Origin: Glaciecola sp048820975
GTDB lineage: Bacteria > Pseudomonadota > Gammaproteobacteria > Enterobacterales > Alteromonadaceae
DNA length: 64,000 nucleotides
Reading direction: 5' to 3'
NCBI RefSeq assembly: GCF_048820975.1
Contig: NZ_JBMEUF010000001.1
Coordinates: forward strand, 186,001 to 250,000
Each line of letters starts with the position of its first letter. Position 1 is the stretch's first letter. This document shows positions 26,391 through 37,400 of this stretch, piece after piece. Made by a program: the position numbers and the translations under genes. Under the pieces are notes generated by a model that saw only the letters and a program-made list of their open reading frames with translations, had not been told where the DNA came from and ran no database searches.

Positions 26391-29300
26391 TTATCTAATT
26401 TCTTTTAAGATCTCTTGTATCGCTCGTTCTAATTGTTGGTCTTTACCAAAATCTATAACACCAGGCGCGTTTTTAACCTTTATATCGGGGGTGGTTTCAT
26501 TATTTTCTAACCATTCGCCACTTTTATTTTTAGCGCTAATTGGCACTACTCCCCAGTATCCTCCTAAAGGTAAGCCTTCCCAGCCTGCAAAACTACATGT
26601 GCCCGGCACTGGCATACCTACTGATTTACCAAGTTTTAAGTCAGTATAAGCACTGGCATAACAATGGCCGTCGCTGTACATAGACTCATTAAACAATGAG
26701 ATAATGGGTTTGGTATAACGCGACGTAGGCTCACCACCTACTACTTTACCTTCAATAGCGTAAGTTAAAAAAGCTTCGCCGGTAAAGAACATGGCTAAGT
26801 CGGCTACCAAATCACCTCCACCATTAAAGCGCGTATCTATAACCATTGCCTCTTTGTCGTAGAATCGACCCATCATATCATTATAGATACTACGATAAGG
26901 GCCATCACCCATGCCCGGAATATGCACATACCCTAGTTTTCCGTTACTCTTTTCAAGTACTTCTTGCTCGTTTATCTTAACAAAACGTTTATAGAGCAAT
27001 TCGTTTTGCTCGCCCAATGAAATTGGCTTCATGGTGATTTGCTGAATTTCACCATTTTTATCTTCTATATCAAGTAGCACATATTCGCCTGCTTTTTTGT
27101 TAAGAAGCTTTGCAAAATCAATATCCTTACTAATCAGCTTGCCATTGATTTTTACAATAGTCATGCCTGGCACTACGTTGTATTTGGCTTTATCTAACGG
27201 GCCGCCTTTAATGACTTCGGTAACTTTGATACCGTCACCTTTGTGTTTAAAATCATAAAATATCCCCAGTGATGCGGTTGCGTCGTCACTTGGTCCGCCA
27301 GAGCGATACGAAGCGCCAGCATGAGAGACGTTTAGTTCACCAATCATTTCGCTCAATAACTCAGTAAACTCGTAACCATTACCCACATGAGCAACTTTGG
27401 TTCTGTATTCCTCTTTCATTAGTTGCCAGTCAATGCCATGGTATGTTGGCTCATAAAAGATTTTTGAAGTGCGAAGCCATACATGGTCAAACGAAGCAAG
27501 TCGAACAGCATGTTCGTCTATTTCTACATTGGCGTAAATAGAAACCCCTTCGCTTGCACCATTTTCTGGATCTAAAGTAGATATTCTGCCTTCACTTAAT
27601 AAATATAAGGTTTCCAAGTTGTTGTCCCACAACAAGCTTCCATTATTTACACCTAAGTGAATTGCTTTACGCGTTTCCTGTGTTCTTAAGTCGGTTTCCC
27701 ACAAGTCATATTTATCTTCAAAGCGCGACAAGTAATAAAGTGTAGTTGCATCAGCACTTAATACCGCATCGGCTAGCGCTGAAGAATGAATCGTTAATTT
27801 GGCTACTCTTTCGTTCAGATCATCCCAATCAAATGTCAGCTTCTCTTGAATGTCTTCTTCTTTACTATCATCTTCTTTGCTTGCGCTGTCTTTGTCTGTA
27901 TCGTCAGTTTGCTCTTCCTCAACTGTATTGGCTTCTTCAATAGCTTGCATCAGTGCGAAGTCATCTTCACTTAAGTTAAACTCATCCCAATCTTCTTGAT
28001 TAAAAAACAGGCTGTAAACATCGTTTTGACTACGTCCGCTAGTCGCATAACTCTTTAATCCTTCGCGGTTTGAAAACCAAATAATTTGCTTGCCATTGTT
28101 GGTCCAAGAAGGATTACTATCATAGTATCCACTTGGCACAATTACCTTCATCTTTTCTTTGCCCGAGGCATGTACCATAGCCACGTCTGCATTGTTCATC
28201 AGCTTATTGTATTCAAACAATATCCATTCGCTGTCAGGGCTCCAACTAAAGGTCTGGTCACCGTCACGCATATGGATCATTTGGTCAGCGGGTATTAAGC
28301 TTGTCGTTTTTTTGCTTTCAAGATTCATTACCTTAAGAGTTTTTCTATCTTCTATAAACGCAAGCATTTTGCCATCAGGAGATAACTTTGGAAGGTAGTT
28401 GTCTTTTTCATTATGTAAAAGAGCAGTTTCTTCAATCAAGGTAGAGGCATAAAAGAAAGGTTCGGCTTCGCGTTTTTTACGGGCGGTGAATATACTCCAT
28501 TTACTATCACGCTCTGAAGCGTAAATTAAATAGTCATCTTCAGGGGCAAAACTAACGAAAGCTTCTTGCGTGGGAGTATGCGTAATTTGTTTAGTAAACG
28601 CACCGTCTGTTGAGCTTACAAATACTTCACCATGCGCAATATAGGCAATTTCTTTGCCGCTACTAGATACCGCCATTTCACTTATTTCGCCATTAATAGC
28701 TTCATTTACAATGGCGTTGCCAATGTCTTGTGTGCGAATACTAATGTTGAGCTTTTTAGGTGACCCATTGCTGTTCATGGTGTATACATCACCATGATAA
28801 CTAAACGCTAAAATACCCGCCGCGCTTGATAAAAACCTAACAGGATGCAATGTAAATTCGGTTAATTGCTTGTTTGATGACGGGCGATTTAAATTTACGC
28901 TATGAACGTTAAAACTACCGCTCTGTTCACTCAAATAATAGATTGTACTGTTATTGCTTGCATATATGGGATTGCGGTCTTCGCCATAAAACGACGTGAT
29001 TTTTTTATGCTTTTTTGCGTTTAGATCGAAGGTCCAAATATCACGCGCAATTGCCGATTTATGATGCTTACGCCAAGGATTTTCATAGCCTTTGTTATCA
29101 TGATAAACAAGCTGTTTGCCATCTTCACTTATTTGAACGTCTTCAGCTGGCACAGTCAATATTTGATCAACACGGCCTCCCTCAACAGGCACTGAATAAA
29201 GTTCGGTTTGTCGGCCTGTGGGGTATTGACGATGAGCGTTTGTGTCCATACGCTGCGCCTTGAAGTAAATAGACGAATCAGTAGTATCAAAGGTGTAAGG

Positions 29301-29633
29301 CTCTTCGTTGCTTGAATGGAAGGTCAATCGTTTAGCATTGCCCCCTAGTGCAGGCATTAGGTAAATATCAAAATTACCAAATCTATTTGAAGCGAAGGCA
29401 ATACTCTGGCCATCTTTACTCCAAACCGGTTTGTAATCATGTGCTTTATGGAAAGTCAGCCGCTGAGCTTCTCCGCCGCTACTCGCTACACGATATAAAT
29501 CGCCTTTGTAAGTAAAAGCAATAGTGCTTCCATCAGGTGATATTGCTGGGTATCGAACCCAGTTTGGTGTTTCTTGTGCAAGGGCATCCCAGCCAATCAC
29601 AATAGATAACAAACTCGCTATTAAAATTCTCAT
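26391..29633 (-). CDS. tricorn-like S41 peptidase with N-terminal beta-propeller
   Basis: The 1080-residue exported protease has a signal peptide (about 1-19, cleavage after ALA). TolB/WD40-like propeller repeats from about 25 to 560 include SPDGSTIAF and the WSKDGQSIAF pattern. An acidic low-complexity linker lies around 565-600, a second propeller-like part follows, then the tricorn core. In the core His is in SHAGASY (about 768), a PDZ domain covers about 785-870, and the S41 domain has the serine in YSDGHC (about 985). Tricorn-type proteases degrade peptides; this one should be periplasmic. It is monocistronic. Confidence 0.88.
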   Translation of the reverse strand: MRILIASLLSIVIGWDALAQETPNWVRYPAISPDGSTIAFTYKGDLYRVASSGGEAQRLTFHKAHDYKPVWSKDGQSIAFASNRFGNFDIYLMPALGGNAKRLTFHSSNEEPYTFDTTDSSIYFKAQRMDTNAHRQYPTGRQTELYSVPVEGGRVDQILTVPAEDVQISEDGKQLVYHDNKGYENPWRKHHKSAIARDIWTFDLNAKKHKKITSFYGEDRNPIYASNNSTIYYLSEQSGSFNVHSVNLNRPSSNKQLTEFTLHPVRFLSSAAGILAFSYHGDVYTMNSNGSPKKLNISIRTQDIGNAIVNEAINGEISEMAVSSSGKEIAYIAHGEVFVSSTDGAFTKQITHTPTQEAFVSFAPEDDYLIYASERDSKWSIFTARKKREAEPFFYASTLIEETALLHNEKDNYLPKLSPDGKMLAFIEDRKTLKVMNLESKKTTSLIPADQMIHMRDGDQTFSWSPDSEWILFEYNKLMNNADVAMVHASGKEKMKVIVPSGYYDSNPSWTNNGKQIIWFSNREGLKSYATSGRSQNDVYSLFFNQEDWDEFNLSEDDFALMQAIEEANTVEEEQTDDTDKDSASKEDDSKEEDIQEKLTFDWDDLNERVAKLTIHSSALADAVLSADATTLYYLSRFEDKYDLWETDLRTQETRKAIHLGVNNGSLLWDNNLETLYLLSEGRISTLDPENGASEGVSIYANVEIDEHAVRLASFDHVWLRTSKIFYEPTYHGIDWQLMKEEYRTKVAHVGNGYEFTELLSEMIGELNVSHAGASYRSGGPSDDATASLGIFYDFKHKGDGIKVTEVIKGGPLDKAKYNVVPGMTIVKINGKLISKDIDFAKLLNKKAGEYVLLDIEDKNGEIQQITMKPISLGEQNELLYKRFVKINEQEVLEKSNGKLGYVHIPGMGDGPYRSIYNDMMGRFYDKEAMVIDTRFNGGGDLVADLAMFFTGEAFLTYAIEGKVVGGEPTSRYTKPIISLFNESMYSDGHCYASAYTDLKLGKSVGMPVPGTCSFAGWEGLPLGGYWGVVPISAKNKSGEWLENNETTPDIKVKNAPGVIDFGKDQQLERAIQEILKEIR

Positions 29634-29994
29634 TTATACCTTCTTTCGTTGTAGGTGCGGCTATTTTTATAATTTGATAACAACACCCCATTAACAACGG
29701 TTGCTCCGTCAGTGGAATTAAGCAAACTGTAGTAATTTAGCGTTATCATCTGAAGTAATTATCTAATGCTTAAGTGAAAAAGCAAAGTAGAAAAACCCTA
29801 ATTACACATGTTGTAACAAAATGACCAAGAATTAGTGAATTTCGCTAACACTTGCCGTCGTATAATACATGACATCACACAGTTAAATGCTTAAGCCGTT
29901 GAATTTAATCGCTTTAAATTGAATGGCACAATCAATGCTAAAGAACGAATTATATTTTGTTGGAACATTAAACTTACACATTTGGAATCTAAAT
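29634..29994. other. 361-bp divergent spacer before the RND pump operon
   Basis: This AT-rich region holds the promoters of the leftward tricorn-like protease and the rightward pump operon. The only clear signal is a consensus -10 TATAAT at 29871-29876, without a good -35 at the right spacing. I see no strong operator palindrome and no divergent regulator gene. Confidence 0.6.
29871..29876 (+). promoter_or_regulatory. possible -10 of the RND operon promoter
   Basis: A consensus TATAAT lies 119 bp before the chosen adaptor start. No matching -35 is visible, so support is limited to this hexamer and its position. Confidence 0.3.
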
Positions 29995-31098
29995 ATGGAC
30001 GCTTTGAATACCTTTAAAAGAAACGCAAGCTTTACAAGATGCGTAAAACCCTTTGCTGTTGCTTCATTGTTAGGGCTTGCGTTAATAACTTCGGGATGCG
30101 GTGAGGCGGGTGCATCAAAGCAAGAGGAAGTTAAAGAAGAAGTCAAAGTAATTCCTATTCCTGTAGAAGTGGCGTCAAGTACCATTGGTGATATATCTTC
30201 TAATTATACCACTACCGCAGTACTTGAATCGAAAGAAGAAGCGTTTGTGGTTGCTCGTGCTGCAGGGATTATAGAGCACATTATGGTGGAAGAAGGGGAT
30301 TATGTTGAAAAAGGACAAGTTTTAGCTAAGTTAGACCCTCAGCGATACGAACTTAATTTGCGTAGGTCTCGTGCCGATTTACAGGGAATTGAAAAAGAGC
30401 TGGCTAAAATAAATAAAGTGTATCACCAGAAGTTAGTGAGTGATGACGTATACGATAAATTAAATGCCCAATATGAGTCAGCTAAGGCCATGTTAGCGTT
30501 AGCTGAATTAGATTTAAAAGAAACCACTATTGTGGCTCCAATTAGCGGCTACATTGCTGAAAGAAACGCAAAAGTAGGCAATTTAACTGAGTCATTTCAG
30601 CGCGAAAGAATGTTCCATATAGTGCAACTAAAAGAGTTGTACGGCATTGTGCATTTGCCAGAAAAAGAGCTCTCTAAGGTGCATAAAGATCAACAAGCTA
30701 AGTTACAAATTACTGCACTTAACAATCAGGATGTGAAGGCATTTGTAGAGCGTATCAGCCCAGTAATTAACCCTGAAACAGGCACATTTAAAGTCACACT
30801 TCGCGTACCTAATGACGAAGCTAAATTAAAAGCAGGTATGTTCACGCAAGTGAGTTTAAATTATGACACCCGCGAAAATGCCACTCTTTTACCCCGAAAG
30901 GCAATGCTAGCTTTAGATAACACCTTAAGCGTATTTGTTGTAAATGACGGCGTGGCTAAAAAGGTTGGTATTAAGATTGGGTATCAAGAAGATGGATTAG
31001 TTGAAGTGCTAGAGGGTGTTGGCGCAAACGAGCACGTTGTTATAACAGGGCATCAGAATTTAAAGAACAACGCACCTGTTGAAATCGTTAATATTTAA
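29995..31098 (+). CDS. RND efflux periplasmic adaptor (membrane fusion lipoprotein)
   Basis: The 367-residue adaptor links an RND pump to an outer-membrane channel. It has a lipoprotein signal with the lipobox TSGC at Cys35, a lipoyl/biotinyl half near 70-110 (EEGDYVEKGQVLAKLDPQRY), an alpha-helical hairpin (about 115-160), the second lipoyl half (TIVAPISGYIAERNAKVG) and a beta-barrel domain. I chose the ATG at 29995 because it gives a proper lipoprotein signal; an upstream in-frame ATG at 29923 would bury it. Two permease genes follow at 14 bp and by overlap. Confidence 0.92.
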   Translation: MDALNTFKRNASFTRCVKPFAVASLLGLALITSGCGEAGASKQEEVKEEVKVIPIPVEVASSTIGDISSNYTTTAVLESKEEAFVVARAAGIIEHIMVEEGDYVEKGQVLAKLDPQRYELNLRRSRADLQGIEKELAKINKVYHQKLVSDDVYDKLNAQYESAKAMLALAELDLKETTIVAPISGYIAERNAKVGNLTESFQRERMFHIVQLKELYGIVHLPEKELSKVHKDQQAKLQITALNNQDVKAFVERISPVINPETGTFKVTLRVPNDEAKLKAGMFTQVSLNYDTRENATLLPRKAMLALDNTLSVFVVNDGVAKKVGIKIGYQEDGLVEVLEGVGANEHVVITGHQNLKNNAPVEIVNI

Positions 31099-31112
31099 CT
31101 GAGGGATTAGTC

Positions 31113-34100
31113 ATGAACCTAATTGATGTGGCGGTTAAACGCCCGGTTACAGTGTGGATGTTTACTTTAGCGGTGCTTTTATTTGGATTTGTTTCTTTAG
31201 GGCGTTTGTCTATTAATTTGCTTCCTGAATTATCATATCCCTCGTTAACCATTCGCACTGATTATTTAGGCGCTGCGCCAGGCGAAGTAGAGCAGTTAGT
31301 TTCTAAACCTATTGAAGAAGCGGTGGGCGTTGTTAAAGGTGTACGAACCGTTACATCAGCTTCTAAAGCTGAGCAATCTGATGTTGTGCTTGAGTTTGAG
31401 TGGGGCACAGACATGGAACTGGCAAGTTTAGAAGTGCGTGAAAAGCTCGACGTTATTTTTCTTCCTCTTGATGTTAAACGCCCACTCTTACTACGTTTCA
31501 ACCCAAGCTTAGATCCCATTTTACGATTTGGTTTAGGCGTAAACAATGCGCAAGCTAATGGCGATTTGCCAAGCTCTACGGCCATGAATATAGCCACTAT
31601 GAAGCGTGTGCGCAATTACGCCCAAGAAGATATCAAACGCAGTTTAGAGTCGGTTGAGGGGGTTGCATCGGTTAAAATTGGCGGCGGCCTTGAGAACGAA
31701 ATTCATGTGTTGATTAATCAGCAGCGTACTAGCCAACTTAGTATTTCGCTTGCTGACATTACGCAGCGTTTGCAAGATGAAAACGTTAACGTGTCGGGCG
31801 GACGAGTTGAAGACGGTTCACAAGAATATTTGGTTCGAACCATTAATCAGTTTGAAAATTTAGATGATATGCGCAATTTGTACATTGCTACTCGAGACGG
31901 TAAACATATTAAACTGAGCGACGTGGCTGAGGTGGTTGATACTTACAAAGAGCGCAGTTCAATCACCCGTTTTGACAGCCTTGAAGGCGTTGAGATAGCC
32001 ATCTATAAAGAAGGTGATGCGAATACAGTGCAAGTTGCCAAGGCGGTGAATGAGCGCTTAGACAGAATTCGCAATAACATGCCTTCATCTTATCAACTCC
32101 AAATGGTTTACGACCAATCTATATTTATTGCTAGCGCCATTGATGAGGTCAAATCTGCTGCCATTGTGGGCGGTATATTAGCTATGTTTATCCTGTATTT
32201 CTTTTTAAAGAATATATGGTCAACGCTTATTATCTCTATTTCTATTCCCGTATCTATTATTGCGACGTTTAACCTGATGTACAGTTACGATATTAGTTTA
32301 AACATAATGAGTTTAGGGGGAATAGCCTTAGCTATTGGGCTGTTAGTGGATAACAGCATCGTTGTGCTAGAGAATATCGACCGCCATAAAAAGAACAACG
32401 CTAATTCCCAAGAAGCTGCCGCAAAAGGTACATCTGAAGTATCTATGGCCATTGTGGCTTCTACCTTAACTACCATGGCGGTTTTCTTTCCCTTAGTGTT
32501 TGTAGAAGGGATTGCCGGGCAATTGTTTAGTGATCAAGCGCTTACCGTTACCTTTGCCTTGGCTGCCTCTTTAGTTGTGGCATTAACTTTAATTCCCATG
32601 CTTGCCGCGCGCGAAAAGCAAACACGACAAGCTGACGCACAAGGCTTAGATACAGAGCCTAATTCACAAAAGCCGCAAGGGAAAATTGCTAGCTTGTTTT
32701 ATTATATCACCATGCCTGTTAGATGGTTACTCAAAGTAATTTTCTACTTCACTCCTTTAGCACTTACGAGTTTATGTATTGCCATTTTTAGAGTGTTTTC
32801 AAAATTATTCTCTTTAATCTTCAAACCCTTTTTGTGGCTTTTTGACGCGTTCTATAAACACACAGCGCGCGCTTACGCAAAAGCACTGAATGCAGCAATG
32901 CGAGCCAAGTTTCTGGTTATCACTGGGATTTTAACCGTTTCGTTGCTATCTATTTTATTGATACCTAAATTAGGCTTAGAACTTATTCCTCCAATGTCGC
33001 AGGGGGAATTCAATGTTGAAGTTACGCTTCCAACCGGTTCTCGCTTAGAAACTACCGATGCGCTTATTAAATCGTTATCAGAATTTACTGAAGAGCAAAG
33101 TAATGTTGCACGTACTTACTCATTGGTTGGCACAGGCAGTTTAATGAACGCTTCGCCTGCTCAAGGCGGAGAACACTGGGGCAAACTTAATGTGGTGATG
33201 AGCGAGCAGTCAACAAATTTTGATGAACAACAAACAATGGAAGCCATGCGTGAATTTTTAGCGCGCAAGGCTGGCGTTACCAGTAAATTTGGACGCCCTG
33301 AGTTATTTAGTTTTACCACTCCGCTGGAAATTCAAATTGCTGGATATGATTTAGACCTTCTAAAACGCTATGGCGACAAGGTGAGCGAAGCATTAGGATC
33401 TAACGAACGCTTTACCGATGTTAAAAGCTCTTTGCAAAGCGGAAATCCTGAACTCAAAATTGTATTTGACCACGCCAAATTGGCGCAATTGGGGTTAAAC
33501 GCACCACAGGTGTCATCTTTAATTGCGGGTAAAGTTGGCGGTGAAATTGCGAGTAAATTCACTATTGATGACCGCAAGGTCGACATATTAGTGAGAAATC
33601 AAGAAACCCAGCGAAACTCTATTCAGGATATTGGTAACTTAATTGTTAATCCAAATTCAAAACCAGCCATTGCCCTTTCTACCGTCGCGAATATTGAAAT
33701 GTCAGTTGGGCCAAGTGAAATTACGCGGGTAGGGCAGCAGCGAGTAGTGCTAATAAGCGCAAATTTAGCCTATGGAGATTTAGGAGCCGCGGCTTTAGAT
33801 GCCCAAAATGTACTTGATGACATGAAGCTCCCCCTTGCATTGCAAGCCAAAGTTTCTGGGCAAAGCGAAGAAATGTCAGCAAGCTTTGAATCTCTATATT
33901 TCGCACTGGCTTTAGCTGTGTTCATGGTGTATTTGGTTATGGCGTCGCAGTTTGAATCTTTATTACATCCTTTCATTATATTGTTCACGGTGCCAATGGC
34001 CTGTGCGGGCTCAATTTATGGCTTATATTTAACAGGCACAAACGTGAGTGTAGTGGTATTTATTGGCTTGATCATGTTGGCCGGTATAGTCGTTAACAAT

Positions 34101-34445
34101 GCGATAGTCTTAATAGATCGAATAAACCAGCTTCGTGAAAACGGCAGCGATAAGCTTTCAGCTATTGTTGAATCAGCAAACAGTCGCCTTCGCCCAATAC
34201 TTATGACAACACTAACCACGGTTCTGGGCTTACTGCCTATGGCAATAGGCATAGGCGACGGTGCTGAAATTCGAACACCAATGGCAATTACCGTTATATT
34301 TGGTTTGCTGTTTGCCAGTATGCTAACGCTTTTCCTTATCCCCGTTTTGTATAGTATTTTCGATCGCAAAGAATTTGTCCCACAGCAAGCTAACAACGCC
34401 AGCGAAAGCTCATCTATTGCCAACGGAGAGAATATTTATGGATAA
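31113..34445 (+). CDS. RND-family efflux permease, first of a pair, with extra central hydrophobic segment
   Basis: The 1110-residue inner-membrane proton-drug antiporter of the HAE1/AcrB type begins with RPVTVWMFTLAVLLFG and has the proton-relay helix GLLVDNSIVVLENID and its C-half counterpart GIVVNNAIVLIDRIN. Normal length is about 1020-1050. The surplus of about 70 residues lies between the two halves (about 505-595): a polar linker and then hydrophobic stretches before the usual C-half start. Substrate unknown. It overlaps the next permease by 8 bp. No outer-membrane channel gene is nearby. Confidence 0.93.
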   Translation: MNLIDVAVKRPVTVWMFTLAVLLFGFVSLGRLSINLLPELSYPSLTIRTDYLGAAPGEVEQLVSKPIEEAVGVVKGVRTVTSASKAEQSDVVLEFEWGTDMELASLEVREKLDVIFLPLDVKRPLLLRFNPSLDPILRFGLGVNNAQANGDLPSSTAMNIATMKRVRNYAQEDIKRSLESVEGVASVKIGGGLENEIHVLINQQRTSQLSISLADITQRLQDENVNVSGGRVEDGSQEYLVRTINQFENLDDMRNLYIATRDGKHIKLSDVAEVVDTYKERSSITRFDSLEGVEIAIYKEGDANTVQVAKAVNERLDRIRNNMPSSYQLQMVYDQSIFIASAIDEVKSAAIVGGILAMFILYFFLKNIWSTLIISISIPVSIIATFNLMYSYDISLNIMSLGGIALAIGLLVDNSIVVLENIDRHKKNNANSQEAAAKGTSEVSMAIVASTLTTMAVFFPLVFVEGIAGQLFSDQALTVTFALAASLVVALTLIPMLAAREKQTRQADAQGLDTEPNSQKPQGKIASLFYYITMPVRWLLKVIFYFTPLALTSLCIAIFRVFSKLFSLIFKPFLWLFDAFYKHTARAYAKALNAAMRAKFLVITGILTVSLLSILLIPKLGLELIPPMSQGEFNVEVTLPTGSRLETTDALIKSLSEFTEEQSNVARTYSLVGTGSLMNASPAQGGEHWGKLNVVMSEQSTNFDEQQTMEAMREFLARKAGVTSKFGRPELFSFTTPLEIQIAGYDLDLLKRYGDKVSEALGSNERFTDVKSSLQSGNPELKIVFDHAKLAQLGLNAPQVSSLIAGKVGGEIASKFTIDDRKVDILVRNQETQRNSIQDIGNLIVNPNSKPAIALSTVANIEMSVGPSEITRVGQQRVVLISANLAYGDLGAAALDAQNVLDDMKLPLALQAKVSGQSEEMSASFESLYFALALAVFMVYLVMASQFESLLHPFIILFTVPMACAGSIYGLYLTGTNVSVVVFIGLIMLAGIVVNNAIVLIDRINQLRENGSDKLSAIVESANSRLRPILMTTLTTVLGLLPMAIGIGDGAEIRTPMAITVIFGLLFASMLTLFLIPVLYSIFDRKEFVPQQANNASESSSIANGENIYG

Positions 34446-37400
34446 GTTCGGACTTGCCGGAGCGGCGCTAGCATCGTTTGCTTTACGCCGCCCTGTTACC
34501 ATTGGAATGCTGTTTTTTTCCCTACTCATTATGGGCTTAGGTGCAAGTAAATTGTTGCCATTGGAAAAGTTTCCAGGCATTGATTTTCCAGAGTTGTACA
34601 TTCAGGTTCCCTATCCTGACGCCACTCCTGCTGAAGTTGAAAAAATGATTACGCGGCCGGTAGAAGAAGCGCTTGCTACTATGTCAGGTATTAAACGTAT
34701 GCGTTCGTGGTCAAATGAAAACAGTGCCGAAATTTCTGTACGGTTTAATTGGGAAGAAAACATCAAAGCGAAAAGCATTGAAGCTAGAGAGAAAATAGAT
34801 GCAATAAGGCACTTACTTCCTGATGATGTAGAGCGCGTGATGGTATATAAATTTAATTTGTCTGATATGCCTGTTTTTCAATTGCGACTGTCAAGTGACA
34901 GAGATATTTCCACTAGTTATGACTTGCTTGAACGCAATTTAAAAATGCCGATTGAACGCGTCAAGGGGGTGTCGCGTGTTGAACTGTATGGCGTGCAAAA
35001 AAAGCAAATTTCAATACGTTTACATTCCGATCGAATTGCCGCGCTGCATATTAATATAGGGCAATTATTTCAAACGCTGCAAAGCGCTAATTTCTCTATG
35101 ACTGGTGGTCAATTTTTTGATCTTGACCAAAAAATAACGGTGAACCCAAGCGGTGAATATCAAAGTATTGAAGAAATAAGAGATTTATATATTACGCGAA
35201 ATGTGCGTTTGTCAGACATAGCTGACGTTAAATTTGAAACCCCAGAGGCCTTAGAAGGGCGGCATTTAGACCAAACTCACGCAATTGGTTTAAATATTTT
35301 TAGAGAATCGGGTGCTAATTTAGTAGACGTATCTGAGGCGGTCCTCGAACAAATTGAAATTGCCAGAAATAGCACGGCTTTTAATGGCATCAATGTATTT
35401 GTAATGGATGATGAAGCGAACAGTGTTACCACTTCGCTTAATGATTTGTTAATGTCAGGGTTAATTGGCGCTGTGCTTTCTGTAATAGTGTTGTATCTTT
35501 TCCTTCGCAATATAGCGACCACCATAGTGGTAGTGCTATCAGTCCCCTTTGCTATTTGTATTACCTTAGCGTGTATGTACTTTTTAGGCTACACCTTAAA
35601 TATACTGTCATTAATGGGCTTAATGTTAGCCGTGGGCATGCTAGTTGATAACGCCGTTGTAGTGACTGAAAGTATATTTCAAGAGCGTGAAAAGACTGAC
35701 GATGTACAACTTGCGACTCGCAAAGGAGTAGGCTTAGTTAGTTTAGCCGTGATTGCCGGTACAGCCACAACTGCGATTGTATTTTTACCCAATATTGTGG
35801 GCGTTAAAGCCGAAATTACCGTGTTTTTAGAGCACGTAGCGGTTGCTATTTGTATTTCCTTATTTGCCTCTTTACTTATTGCACAAACCTTAATCCCTTT
35901 ACTTAGCACCAAATTAAAAATAAAAATCAAGCCTAAAAAAGCGCAAGCTCATTGGGCTACCAGAAAGTACGAATCAACATTGCGGTGGATACTTGCTAAC
36001 CAAGTAAAAACAGGCCTAATAGCCCTAGTGCTACTAGCAAGTACTGCTATTCCTATGAGCCAGCTTAAAAGCGATGAAGACAGCAATGGGGAGCAAGGTC
36101 GTTTATGGTTAAATTACAACATCCAGGGTAACTACAGCTTAGATGAAGTGGAAGTGGCAGTGGCCAAAATGGAAGCGTATTTATACGCAAACCAAGATGA
36201 GTTTCATATTAAGCAAGTATATAGTTATTTCAGACCTGGCTTTGCGACATCAGGCATCACGCTGAATGATAATTTGCCAATGAAGCTTTCTGATTTAAAG
36301 CAAAAAATGAAAAAAGACATGCCCTTGTTAGCTAGGGCAGAACCTTCTTTTCAGTGGGATTCAGGAACCGGGGGTGGGGTAAGAGTCACTTTGTTTGGCC
36401 AATCATCTGAAACACTCATGCAAATTGCCGATCAAATAGTTCCTGTGCTTGCCAGTATTGATGGATTTACCGACGTAAAAGCGGATATAGATTCACAAGA
36501 TTTAGAAATGCAAGTACGCATAGATCGTGAAATGGCATTTCGTTATGGCTTAAACACCTCGGAAGTGGCCAACATTGTGGGCACAGCGCTGCGTGGCACA
36601 AATTTACGCACGTTTAGAAGTGACCTTGAGGGCGAAATAAATATTCGTTTACTATTTGATGAAAGTTTGCAGAATTCATTAGAAGCGTTGAAAAGCTTAA
36701 CGATTCTGCGTGATGCTGATAAAAACGTTACACTAGATATGCTAGCAACCATTAGCGTAAAACCTAGATTGTCGCAAATTCAAAGAAGCTCTCGGCAAAC
36801 AGCTCTAGGAATAGGTGCTAATTTAGAAGATGAGCTTACTATTGGCGAAGCAAAAATGCGCATTGAATCGCTTATGCAAAATATTTCCTTACCAAGTGGA
36901 TATAGATGGTCTTTGGAGGGCAGTTTTCAGCGCCAAGACGAAGAAGAGTCAATAATGGTCACGAATATGATTTTGGCAGTTATTATGATTTATATCGTTA
37001 TGGCCGCCTTGTTTGAATCGCTACTGTTGCCCACATCTGTACTTACTTCGTTAATTTTCTCATTCACGGGTGTATTTTGGGCCTTCTGGTTTACGGGCAA
37101 TTCAATGACCATTATGGGGATGATTGGTATGTTGGTGTTAATGGGCATAGTGGTAAATAACGGCATAGTGCTAGTTGATCGTATAAATCAGTTAGTCAAT
37201 TCAGGAAGGTCAATAAGCGAGGCGACTATTGAAGGTTGTCTGGGACGCGTTAGGCCAATACTTATGACTGTGTTAACCACTGTGCTAGGCTTGGTTCCAC
37301 TTGCTTTTGGGGATGTCAGTATTGGCGGTGATGGCCCGCCTTATTCACCTATGGCAATAGCTATCATAGGTGGCCTTTTGTTTAGTACCGTAACCAGTTT

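Noticed and set aside
34016..34423. 135-residue antisense frame opposite the first RND permease
   Set aside because: It is the shadow of conserved transmembrane coding sequence and has no supporting signals.
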